Source: Impatiens glandulifera
Lineage: Eukaryota; Streptophyta; Magnoliopsida; Ericales; Balsaminaceae
Direction of reading: 5' to 3'
DNA: 64,000 nucleotides
NCBI RefSeq assembly: GCF_907164915.1
Contig: NC_061864.1
Span: 22,354,616 to 22,418,615, forward strand
Below, piece by piece: positions 12,219-22,178 of this stretch. A program made the translations under genes and the position numbers. Each line of letters begins with the position of its first letter. The stretch's first letter is position 1. The notes below the pieces were generated by a model. The model did not search any database. It saw nothing but the letters and a program-made list of their open reading frames with translations, and was not told where the DNA came from.

Positions 12219-13599
12219 CCAAAATTATAAAGATCTACAGAAATATGAATCCTTTTTTAAATAAAAATATTATATCAAATATAACAAAAACAAAATCTAC
12301 AATCATTATAGAAAGAATAATATTCATAACAAAATGGAGTAAAACATCACACAGATTATGTTCCAAAAAAATAATATGGATCTCAAGACAACAAAAAATC
12401 ATTTTTAATTTTAATTTTTTGGTAAAACATTTTTAATGAGTTTTTTTTTTATTAAGTTAGCACCACCTCTCAAATTCATAAATATTTTTCACTTGAATTA
12501 TTTTCAATAATGATTATAATAAAATACAAAATTTCAAATAATATCACCTTCTTAGAAATGAGTCGCTCTAATATAAATAGCTAATTGGGAAAAATATACA
12601 TCAATGGACTTAATGTTTCATTTGATTCCAAATTTCAAATTAATAATTGTTGAATGAGTCAAAGAACTTAATTAAAAATAATAATAATAATAATAATATT
12701 GATAATCTTCATGAAAAAATATATAAAAATTGAGCAAAAGGAAAAACATGGAAAAGGATATAAACGATGTGCTTCGAGGTAATGATGCAAAAGCTATGAC
12801 TAGAATTACTTATATGTCACGTTTACTATTAAATATTAAATTAATTAATAAATATTAGTCAATGAAAATAAAAAATAAGGATAAAGGGATCATTTCACAT
12901 AACAAAAAAGTCATTTTTATAAATATTACGAGGGATAGGTTATTTTTGAAATTTCCCTTATTTTGAGGGTTATTTCATCAAATTTCCCCAATTGTAGAGA
13001 TGGTTATAATAATTTTTTTAAAGATTTTTTAAAAATAAATAATCAATATTACATCCTATCATAATTTTACACAAATTTAGTATTAATAAGCTAAAAAAAT
13101 TAGTAGTATAAGTTCAATAAACATAATAAAGTATATGACAAGTTTAGTAATCAATGGGGACTTCTCATCAAACTTTTAAGTATTTTCTTGGAATTAGATA
13201 AGGGGGTTAGCTATCTTTTGCATCTCAATGACTTTTCTCCTTAGAAAATTTGAAAAAGCTGAAAACTTTAAACATTCAATGATATTTCAAAAAATTCTTA
13301 AATATCTAAGGCTTTAAAATAAATCAAATCAAAACAAAATCATCTTCATTTTTCAAAAGATTGTAAAATGAAACATTATAAAGCTATTAAACTCAAAGAA
13401 GGCTTAAAAAACAATTCTCAGTGACAAAGATTGAAGCAAAAACTTTAAAGTTGGATAACATTGCTCTTATTTTTTTTTTCCACTCCTAATAATTCTTTTT
13501 TTTCAATTAATCTCAAGTAGTTATAAAAATCTTCTTATGATATTTTTAATTTGAAACAACCTATCTTAGGTTGAGTAACTATTATGGAATAATTGTTCT
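12217..13599. other. AT-rich intergenic DNA with one transposon-end relic
   Basis: No gene is seen. The only structured piece is at 12905-12998: read on the minus strand it begins GGGGAAATTTGATGAAATAA and continues CCCTCAAAATAAGGGAAATT. This closely resembles the outer end of the TIR element at 20140. No partner end was found, so it is a solo terminus or MITE fragment. Confidence 0.4.
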
Positions 13600-14184
13600 T
13601 TCTATTTTTGTATGTCATAATGAGATAATCGAAAAAACTAAATTAAATAGAAAACAATAAAATCAAGCACACATAAATACATCAATTTAGTATAAAAAAT
13701 CCAACAATAATAAAAATTACGGGATTCATAGGCTTCTTAAAACACATTCACTATAATAGTTATACCAAAGTCATTTTTAGCACCCTAAAGATTTACTAAT
13801 ACAAAGTTTTCACCGTTAATGGTGGATTACAAAAATAATGACAAGAAAATATCTCACCGAAGTGAAATACTCAAACGAGTATTTGAGAGAAGTACAGACA
13901 AAGATCTAGACTAGTTAGATTGTAGAGAACTCTGCGAAGATTCACCACTTGTGATTCGAGAAAAAACCGACATCGTTCGACTTCTCGATTGTCTCGCCGA
14001 AACTCTAAATATCTAACCTTACTTTTGTTTATTCACTCTATATGTCTAGTTACTAAAAATCGTAATGCTTATTATATAGTATATAATAATATAAAATATA
14101 ACAATATATTATATATTATTAATCCAAGCATAATGGGTTGGTCACCTATTAAGAGATTTTTCCAACAAGTGGTATCAGAGCATT

Positions 14185-16600
14185 TGGTTGGACTAGTCAA
14201 ATTTTTTATGTGCCAAATGAATAAGCAAAATTCGATCGAGATGATTAGTTAATCTCGACGAACTTTTTAGTCTGGAAATGCATGATGTTTGATCTGTTGA
14301 TTTGTAAAGATCTATTTAGGCATTTACAATGAATGACAAAGCCATACACGATGAGCGATGAAGATTAAAAATAAATAATTGGAAAGCAGTTTCTACGATC
14401 AGGTAGTAGGTTGACCAAAACATTTTCAACTACATTGAAGAAGAGAACGACGCACAAACTCTTTGGAAAAAGTTAGAGTCGATGTACGAGAAGAGTTCTT
14501 CTAAGAACAAAACGATGATAATTCGACGGCTCATTAACTTGAAGTACAAAGACAGTGGAAGTATGACAAAGCACACTAGTAAGTTCATTGACTTGGTGAA
14601 TCAAATGACATCAATGGAGATAACTCTCGATGATTAGCTACATGTTCTACTAATTCTCAGCTCGTTACCATACATGTTGGAAACGTTGGTGATTTCATTG
14701 AGCAATTCATAGAAATATGATATTCTAACCATGAACATGGTTAAAGATAAATACTGGAAAAAGAGAAAGATAAATCTATTTCAGAAGCCCTAATAGGTGA
14801 AAATTCAGAGTCTCGTATAAAAAGTAAGAACATATCTCCACACGACAGAAAAGAAAGGAATGACTCAAACAAATGAAGATTGAAGTCTCGTGGTGGCCTT
14901 AAATACTATCACTATAACAAACTGGGGCACATGAAGAGAGGATGTTAAATATGAAAGCGAGAGCAAAATGAAGGGAAGAAGGGTGAAAAAAATTAATTTG
15001 GTTATAGAGGGCGACGATATCGTCGTGTGCGAGGATGGTTATGTTAATCTTATAAGTCAATATAGTGAGTGATTGATTGATTATGGTGTTTTTTTCACGT
15101 TATTTTGTATGGTGATTTTTTCTCTATATATTCAAGAGGAGAAATAGGAGATTTTCGCAATCTTCGAATGGGTAACGGCGGTTCATCGAAGATAGTGAGT
15201 GACATTTGTTTACAAACTAACGTCTACATTAAATTGATACTTAGAGATGTGAGGCATGTTTCAGACATTCGCCTCAACTTGATTTCTACGGAAAAATTCG
15301 ACGATGAGGGGTTCAATAATTATTTTGGTAAAGGTAAGTGGAAGTTAATCAAAGGTTCACTCGTGATGTCTAGAGGAACAAAGACGAACAAGTTGTATGT
15401 AATGAAAGCCAAATTGTACAAGGGAGAGATAAATTTAATCCATAAAGATGTGGATATTGATTTGCGGCACAAGAGGCTCGATCGCGTCAATAAGAAGAGA
15501 CTTCAAACTCTCGCTAGAAAACAATTTCTTCCCAATTTGCAAAGTACGTCTCTAAAAACCTGTTATGTTTGTTTAGCTCAAAGAAACACATATAGTTTCA
15601 TTTCATACACTTCTTCTGCATAGAAAATCAAATGTTCTTGATCTGTTTCATACTGATGTTTGTTCTATGCAAAAAAATTCTCTCGATGGAGCATATTATT
15701 TTGTAATATTTATTGATGATCACTCTAGATAGAAAATTTTGGTTTTATGTTTTGAAAACTAATGATCAGGTGCTAGTGATCTTTAAAGATTTCATTCCAA
15801 AGTTGAGAGAAATAAGCAGGAAATTGTGATGCGTGATGTCAGAGAACGACAACGAATATAGGAGGTTGTTTGAACGTTATTGTAAAGATCACATAATCAG
15901 ATTGGAGAAAACACCTTCAAAGACACATCAACACAACAATATGGCTAAAAGAATGAACCGAACGATTGAAGAAATAGTGTCATGTATATTGTCTCATTCA
16001 AAATTACCCAAATTCTTTTGGGGGAAGATAACAAAAACCATAGTTAACTTGATAAACATTTCTCCTGCATTAGCATTGAACAATGACATTTCGAACATGA
16101 TTTAGATAGGAAAATATATCTCTTACAAACATTTGAGAGTCTTTGGTTGTAGAACGTGTTCGTTCATATCTCAAAAAATGAAATATTGAAGCTTGAAGAT
16201 AAGGCAAAATTGTGTGTTTTCATGAGGTACAGTCAAGAAGAGTTCAGGTACTGATTGATTATGGGATCCGATGATGAAAATCATGAGAAGTAGAGATCCG
16301 ATGATGAAAATCATGAGAAGTAGAGATGTACACGGACTCGAATATGGTTGATGACGTTGATTCTAGAAAGTCCGTTTTAGGATTTCTAATGATCTTCACA
16401 TGAGTAGTTGTCTCTTGGCAGTCCAAATTGCAGAAGTGTGTTACTCTATCTACCACAGAGATAGAGTATATCGCAATCACTGAGGTTTGTAAGGAAACGT
16501 TGTGAATGAAAAAATTCTTAGAAAAATTGGGTATACAACTAGAAAAATATACGGTGTATAATGATAGCTAGAGCATTATTTATTTCTCAAAAAAACTCCA
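14185..16600 (+). pseudogene. copia gag-pol remnant with RT deleted
   Basis: The gag zone runs from about 14230 to 14950 and ends in a damaged zinc knuckle near 14900 (YHYNKLGHMKRGC, first cysteines lost). 15105-15623 retains pre-integrase phrases (LRHKRLDRVNKKRLQ, then TCYVCLAQ). 15630-16105 retains integrase core phrases (DVCSMQKN-like start, IDDHSR, and TPSKTHQHNNMAKRMNRTIE, with NMAKRMNRT in place of the usual NGVAERMNRT). RNase H traces (WQSKLQKCVTLSTTEIEYIA) lie at 16415-16485. Numerous stops and frameshifts make it non-functional. The loss of RT suggests internal recombination after insertion. Confidence 0.75.
16262..16326. repeat. Two-copy ~31-bp tandem duplication
   Basis: GATCCGATGATGAAAATCAT plus GAGAAGTAGA occurs twice in immediate succession at the junction where the copia RT region is missing. 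It may be a scar of the deletion event. Confidence 0.8.
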
Positions 16601-16974
16601 CATTCTATTCGAGATTCAAGAATATTGAAGTGAGATATTACTAAATTTGAGATGTGCTCCCCCAAACAATTGAATTTGGAAAAGTTCATACCAGTGAAAT
16701 TGGATCTGATATTATACCAATTTTTTTTCAAAAGAGAAGTTTGAAGTTTGTCGCGAAGAGTGAACTTATTAGAACTCATTCAATGATCTGAAGGGGTAAT
16801 CGTTGGGTCCAGCTCAGCTCACTTGATGGATGCTGGGGTGACCGACCCATTTGGTTTATTGATCCAAGTCAAATGGACTGGTATGTTAGAGAGAAATACC
16901 ATCAAAGTATAGTGCTTTTTATAGTGATTCATCGGAAAAAAGGTAATCGGAAATCAATATTTTATCTTAGGAAT

Positions 16975-17245
16975 TGAAATTCAAAAATGTCATATTTCAA
17001 AATCTTAAACCTGTTCTAAGTTTTAAAAATAATTCAAACAAAATTAATTTTTCAATCAATCAATTCGCAACAATCACTTCACTCATTTTATTAACCAAAA
17101 TATTCTCTATTTTAAAATATTATTTCTTATTTTATTTATTTATATCAATACTCTTTAGTTCTTTTTATAAAAAATAATCAATCATTTTCTTAAAATCATC
17201 GACATTCATTATTTTTTTCTCCTTTCTAGTTTTTTTTTTTTAAAT
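16975..17245. mobile_element. MITE-family relic
   Basis: The block order CTAAGTTTT, TCACTTCACTCATTTTATTA, ACCAAAATATTCTC and TTATTTATTTATATCAATA, followed by TAAAAAATAATCAATC, parallels the MITEs at 50582-50845 and 50992-51256, and in reverse complement those at 4322-4584 and 24082-24332. Termini are too eroded to set exact ends. Confidence 0.4.
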
Positions 17246-17659
17246 TCAATCCGAAGACCTAAGGCTACTTGTCACCTCTGAAACATATTTTTCTATTTAC
17301 GACTCAACTATATGCATCAATTATATCAACATGGCTCATTCTACTTGGTTTTGAAGTCTTGCTCATCAACTGGTGAGTTACTACCAATCAGTTTGTCTAT
17401 ATTAATGATTTTTTTCCCTGTTAATTCATAATAAAATGTCCTTAATAAAAAAAAAATTAAATTATTACAAAATGAATAGAATAAAGATGATAGTCACTAA
17501 TTGAATAATAAAATAAACATCCATTGCCTCAAAGTCAAAACTCTATAAAAAAAAAAAATTGTTTTTCAAAATAAATATTTTTATTAAAATAAATAAAGAA
17601 TAAATAGTTACATTTGGCAATTAAGGACATGAAAGTAATCAAGAAGACATATTTGAATC
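17246..17659. other. Intergenic DNA / 3' flank of the PPR gene
   Basis: AT-rich stretch with no gene seen. The part next to 17660 is likely 3' UTR of the minus-strand PPR gene. Confidence 0.4.
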
Positions 17660-19120
17660 TCACATCATGATGCTCTGCCCTGCAGCTTTCAAGATGCTAT
17701 TTTCCTTCATCAACAATCTGACCTTCTCCACCTCATCCCATTCATTTCTTCCTGCCAACATATTAGATAACAATACATAATTCCCAGAATTCCATGGTTC
17801 AATTTCAATAAGTTCCTTAACCGCAAATTCAGCAATATCCAGATTATCATAAGTTCGACAACCACTAAGCAAAGCACCCCATATTGCAGCATTTGCCTTC
17901 ATGGGCATACTTCTAATCACTTCATAAGCCTCCTTAACTCTCCCTACACGCCCAAGAAGATCAACCATTATTCCATAATGTTCTATTTTCGGTTCAACTT
18001 CATACTTAACAATCATTGACCCAAAATAATCCAAACCCTTTTCCACCAACCCTGAATGGGCACAACATGTCAAAGTACCCACAAAAGTTGAATGATTTGG
18101 GGCAACACCCCCTTTCGATATCATCTCCTCAAACAAGTCTACCCCTTGTTCACCCTCACCGTTCAAAGCTAAACCCGAAATCATCGTATTCCAAGAAACA
18201 ACATTCTTTTGTTTCATTTTCTTGAAAACAATGAAAGCCTTTTCAAGATTTCCACATTTGCAATAGAAATCCACTATGGAATTCCCTACATTAATGAACT
18301 TATTGATTAGTTTGCTCGACTCTGCATACGAGTGGATCTTCTGGCCAACATCTATTGCATCTGCACCCAGACGTGCACAAACTGGTAATATCGAAACCAA
18401 AGTCGCATCATCAGGTTCATAGCAGTTGTTATCATCCTGCATTTCGAGAAAAATAGCCAAAGCTTCTTTGTCACGACCATTTCGAGCCAAGCTAGAGATG
18501 ATTAAATTCCAAGAGACAACACTTCGTTCATTCATCTGCCTAAACAAATGCAGCCCTGTTTCAACATCACCCTTCTTGCAAAAACCATTAATCATTATAT
18601 TCCAAACAATCACATCTCTGTGAAGCATTTCATCGAACACCTTACGTGCGTCGTTCATATTCCCTTGTGAAGTGTAAAGTTGAAGTATTTCGATCCTGAT
18701 TGCTGGAAAGCGTTCATACCCAAGAGAAATGGTCTCTGCATGAACACCTTGGCCAACCTGAAATCCAGAAAGATTAGAACAAGAGTTGAGTAGAGGAGCA
18801 AAAGTGTATTCATCGGGCCAAATAAGACGGCTTCTCATGAGCGAGTAGAAATGAAGTGAGTTCTCGAATGGGCCGAAACGAGAGTAGCCTTTGATCATGG
18901 AATTGAACAAGAGGATGTTTGGATTTTCTGTTTGCTGGAAGATGGATTCTGCATAGAACATTTTGTTTAGTAGGCCACAAACGGAGGTGAAGTGGGCGAG
19001 GACTTGGTTGGACTGATGGAGACAATGGCGAAGTATATGGGCGTGAATCTGAGTTAGTCGAGTTCGAGTTTTGTGGCCATGGAGATTGCTGAGAATCCTC
19101 TTCTCCACGTCTCTGCTCAT
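17660..19120 (-). CDS. PLS-class pentatricopeptide repeat protein, E subgroup
   Basis: An intronless frame of 486 residues. PLS-type PPR repeats run through most of it, each recognisable by phrases such as NSMIKGYSRFGPFENSLHFY, VIVWNIMINGFCKKGDVETG, VVSWNLIISSLARNGRDKEA and VVSWNTMISGLALNGEGEQG. A C-terminal E motif (from about residue 380: HYGIMVDLLGRVGRVKEAYE ... YVLLSNMLAGRNEWDEVEKV) ends at QSIMM with no DYW domain. Such proteins bind organellar RNA one base per repeat and usually recruit other factors for C-to-U editing. The overall sequence looks like an orthologue of Arabidopsis At1g09190 (recalled similarity, not computed). I chose ATG 19120 because MSRDVEKR matches the family's usual N-terminus. 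An in-frame ATG at 19171 would prepend a Lys/Leu-rich run. Mitochondrial or plastid targeting is expected but not shown. Intact, single-copy in the window. Confidence 0.9.
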   Translation of the reverse strand: MSRDVEKRILSNLHGHKTRTRLTQIHAHILRHCLHQSNQVLAHFTSVCGLLNKMFYAESIFQQTENPNILLFNSMIKGYSRFGPFENSLHFYSLMRSRLIWPDEYTFAPLLNSCSNLSGFQVGQGVHAETISLGYERFPAIRIEILQLYTSQGNMNDARKVFDEMLHRDVIVWNIMINGFCKKGDVETGLHLFRQMNERSVVSWNLIISSLARNGRDKEALAIFLEMQDDNNCYEPDDATLVSILPVCARLGADAIDVGQKIHSYAESSKLINKFINVGNSIVDFYCKCGNLEKAFIVFKKMKQKNVVSWNTMISGLALNGEGEQGVDLFEEMISKGGVAPNHSTFVGTLTCCAHSGLVEKGLDYFGSMIVKYEVEPKIEHYGIMVDLLGRVGRVKEAYEVIRSMPMKANAAIWGALLSGCRTYDNLDIAEFAVKELIEIEPWNSGNYVLLSNMLAGRNEWDEVEKVRLLMKENSILKAAGQSIMM

Positions 19121-20139
19121 CGCTCTGTGTATTTTCTTTTTCAACTTTTTCTTCTTGAGAAGAAGCAACAATATACTCTCAAAATTCCAATCAAATTATT
19201 TGAAAATGAAAATATTAAAATACATTTTTTAAGTATAAAATTAAATTTATAAATACTAATAAAAAAATGATTTTTTTTAAATATTATGCAAAAATATATA
19301 AATAAAAGTAGTTTAATCTCAACCACAAAAATCATTACAAAGTTGAAAAAAAAAATCACAATACAAAATAGTAATAAACAAAAAATTATTTATTTATTTA
19401 TCTTATTTTATAAGTTTTTTCTTTAATTTTTAAAATTTTAATATATTAGACTATAAAAATATATTTTTAAAAAAATATTACCACTTTTTTTTAGCTTATT
19501 TTTCTGTTCCAGTTAGACAAAGAAGAATAAAATTTCCGCATGATAATAACCTTATTAAGTTAGTCTTTTACTAGTTTTAAGATTAAGGTCGATTAAGACA
19601 ATCAGATCTCAGCAGGATAATAACTTTATTAAGTTAATATTTCACTGGCTTTAATATTAAGTTCTCTAAATTAATTTAGGGAGGTTATATTGAGATTAGC
19701 TTTCATGTCTATTAATATACTCAAATAATATGACAGTAAAAGAGAGTCTAAAAAATAAGAAGAAGTTAGGCCATTGTCATACCTAATTAAACAAAACATT
19801 ATACCATTCCTATTTTTAAACATTTCAAATATTATTTCTTCATTTACATTATGTTTGAGATTATCTTGAAATTCATTATCTAGGTCTAAAAGAGTATTAT
19901 TTCTTTATTTAAATTATCAAATAAATGTTTTAAAAAGTATTATTATTATGATTTGGATTATTTAAATAATATTAATTACATTGAGTTATAAAAAAAATTA
20001 TTTAATGATAAAATAAAAAAATATTAATATTATAATATAAAAAAAAAATATTGAGAATTTAATTGATGAGACATGACTGAATAGTTGAAAATATAATAAA
20101 TTATTTTAAAATAATTCAAAATAAATACCTATTCATTAA
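19121..20139. other. PPR gene 5' flank and AT-rich intergenic DNA
   Basis: A pyrimidine/purine-rich leader (about 19121-19170) is followed by AT-rich sequence without a clear TATA box or other gene. At 19555-19670 two similar blocks containing TAATAACCTTATTAAGTTAG and TAATAACTTTATTAAGTTAA form a short imperfect direct repeat about 70 bp apart. Confidence 0.4.
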
Positions 20140-20879
20140 GGGAAATTTGATTGAATAACCCTCATAAGAGGGTTATTTCCACTTTTAACATGTCATTAAT
20201 AATTTTATCATTTTTGACCTTTTGCCAAGGCAAAAGGTCAGTTTTACCCTTTATTAAAAAAAAAAAAAAAAATTGGTTTTCCCCTTTCTTCTTCCCTTCT
20301 TTCGTTCTCCTTCCCTCTCACTCTTTTCAACTCTCTCTCTTTTCAACTCTCCCCCTCCTCCGTCTTCGACCTCCGACGACGACGAAAAGCTCCCGAAACA
20401 TCAACGGCGATCCAAATCCATGTAACCCTTCCTCTCCCCCGACCTCCGACGAGCCCTTGACGAAAAGCAGAACGACTATCCATTGAAGGTAAGTTTAGGG
20501 TTTTATCTTATATTCCATGCATGCTCAAATGGAAGAATGGTTTAGGTTTAGGTTTAGATTTATTGGCTGTTGCAGGTTGTCGAAGGCGAATGTACATCTG
20601 TCGCCTGCGAATGCGCATCTGTCGCAGACGAATGCGCATCTGTCGCAGACGAATACGCATTTGTCGCCTGCGACAGATGCGCATCTGTCGCCTGCGAATG
20701 CGCATCTGTCGCCTGCGACAGATGTCGCCTGCGACAGATGCGCATTCGCAGGCGACAGATGCATTTTTCGCCAGATGCATTTTTCGCCTGCGACCTTTTG
20801 TTTACTTGGTTGTTTGTACAAACAATGTTAGTTTGCTTTCTGACATTGTGATTTACTTATCAGATAACTCAGCACAAGT
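20140..20879 (+). repeat. Left terminal inverted repeat of the capture element
   Basis: Order from the outside: GGGAAATTTGATTG end, palindromic GACCTTTTGCCAAGGCAAAAGGTC motif zone at 20215-20240, poly-A, pyrimidine-rich stretch (20280-20350), CpG-rich stretch (20350-20480), a splice-donor-like CATTGAAGGTAAGT at 20481-20494, palindromic minisatellite (20579-20790), and a low-GC inner end finishing AACTCAGCACAAGT. It mirrors 22179-22966. The CpG-rich leader and donor site are compatible with a promoter and noncoding first exon, but this is inference. Confidence 0.85.
20579..20790. repeat. GC-rich palindromic minisatellite in left TIR
   Basis: Tandem units built from GCATCTGTCGC and its complement GCGACAGATGC, sometimes head-to-head across a 2-base spacer, giving near-perfect hairpin-capable palindromes. 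Open frames on both strands in this stretch are products of the repeat. Confidence 0.9.
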
Positions 20880-20967
20880 GGGAATGACCCTTTATGTAGT
20901 ATGTTGATATTGAAGGTCTTGGGTTGGATGACTACTATGAGTTAAAATACTTGTGCTGAGTTAATGG

Positions 20968-21285
20968 GTGGTCTGTTTTTCAGGTTTTCGGTACAAGAAG
21001 GACTCTGTAATGGAGGTGACTGAAAAAGAGTTCAATAACTGCAATTCAACAAGACCCATTTCGTTTTCTAACAATGGTCATACAAAAATTGAGTTTGAAC
21101 GTTCTGGGTTGTTTTATTTCATTAGTGGCGCTTCTGGTCATTGCCAACTTGGACAAAAGATGGTAGTGAAAGTTATGTCACCGGACGAAGATGGAAATAA
21201 CCGGTCTTCTTCTTCTATGTTGTCCGGTGCTTATGGAGGAATGATGGCTATGATTCATCTTGCTCTGTTTTGTTACTTTAATTAA
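20968..21285 (+). pseudogene. Captured phytocyanin (early nodulin-like) last exon
   Basis: A splice-acceptor-like TTTTTCAG at 20976-20983 precedes a frame that reads RYKKDSVMEVTEKEFNNCNS, then FYFISGASGHCQLGQKMVVK, and ends with a hydrophobic tail (GAYGGMMAMIHLALFCYF). These are the second half of a plastocyanin-like domain: the CN..RPI cysteine and the GHC..GQK cysteine pair form the fold's disulfide, and the tail resembles a GPI-anchor signal of early nodulin-like proteins. The first exon (signal peptide, first half of the domain) is absent, so it is a gene fragment. The frame is intact to TAA 21283-21285. It lies inside the TIR element, so capture from a host gene is the natural reading. 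Whether it is transcribed is unknown. Confidence 0.8.
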
Positions 21286-21917
21286 ATTTTTAGTGGTTTG
21301 ATTAAGGTTAATTTATGTTTTTAATTATTTCGTATTTATGGTATAAACAAATTGTTTCTAGCTACTTTGTTCTTGTTTTTTTAACCCATTTATCAACTTT
21401 TTAAGAAACCCTTCTTTGGAAACCTACAACATATATCAAATCACTACTAATGGTATGAACAATGCTTATAAACAGTGATAATCTTTTCATTAATCCAGGA
21501 GCAATAGAAACATTTGCTCATTAAATTATTAAATTTCAAGTATTTTGATTATGATTAATGAATGAACCATTAGATTATAAGAAATCATCTCTATTAATTA
21601 ATAATTAATGATATGAACAAATTGTTTCTAACTAGCCTAATTAGAATAGAGATCTATCTATCGATCGATCTAACCAATGATTTATCCATGCATGGAGAAT
21701 CCATATTAAAGAAAGAATTAATTAATTATAAGATAAAAAGAGTTCTTAAAAAAAAAAAAAAAACTAGAGCCGGGCAAGCACAAGCGTTTTAATTAATACA
21801 CATGCATATTGATTGATCCATTGTTATCTCTCTTTTATGAGCCATCGGCCATGATGATCATCATCATCCATAAAGACACCATCATCATCTATCGTTATAA
21901 TCATGGTGATCTTGATC

Positions 21918-22145
21918 TCAAAAACAGCAAAACCTAGTTTTCTTCTCCTGCAAATGAATAAATGAATTAAGGGTGTGAATCCCATGAATTTTATAAAGGT
22001 ATGATCTTTAGACATATACCAAGGGTACTGATAATTTGATGTGGATTGAGGAGGGGCGGTGGCGCCGGAAGTACCGCTTGTTTTCTTTTCATCTCTAGCT
22101 TTGGCAAATATAACGGTGAAACCATCTGCAGAAGATGGATTGTTT
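21918..22145 (-). pseudogene. Captured NOI/RIN4-type gene fragment
   Basis: Read on the minus strand, 22144-22017 gives NNPSSADGFTVIFAKARDEK followed by KTSGTSGATAPPQS. This matches the NOI domain of the RIN4 family (acidic N/D-P-x-S-A-D-G-F-T-V-I-F-x-K-A-R-x-E-K-K core), a membrane-tethered plant immunity regulator family. A GT donor-like site follows CCTTG. Past a TTTGCAG acceptor-like site, 21947-21918 can read EKKTRFCCF then TGA, reminiscent of the Cys-containing lipidated tails of this family. The splice phase does not join these two pieces in frame, so the tail match is tentative or the copy is frameshifted. The start of the gene is missing. Confidence 0.65.
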
Positions 22146-22178
22146 AGCCTAGTATTTTTCAGTCACCCATTGTGATTT

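Larger units (their letters stand above)
13600..16800 (+). mobile_element. Decayed Ty1/copia retrotransposon
   Basis: A primer-binding site TGGTATCAGAGC (initiator Met-tRNA type) at 14171 is followed by broken gag, protease/pre-integrase, integrase and RNase H remnants in the canonical copia order, all plus strand. Almost the whole reverse transcriptase is missing between about 16140 and 16240. Sequence before 14168 should be the 5' LTR, and a purine tract GAAGGGG at 16788 could be the polypurine tract. I could not match a 3' LTR to the 5' side, so outer limits are uncertain. Confidence 0.7.

Noticed and set aside
11923..12436. Tyr-Ile repeat proteins
   Set aside because: Translation of the (AT)n microsatellite.
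20508..20907. Arg/Cys-rich or Ala/His-rich frames in all six frames
   Set aside because: The GC-rich minisatellite unit lacks stops in every frame. The 22207-22595 equivalents mirror it in the other TIR.
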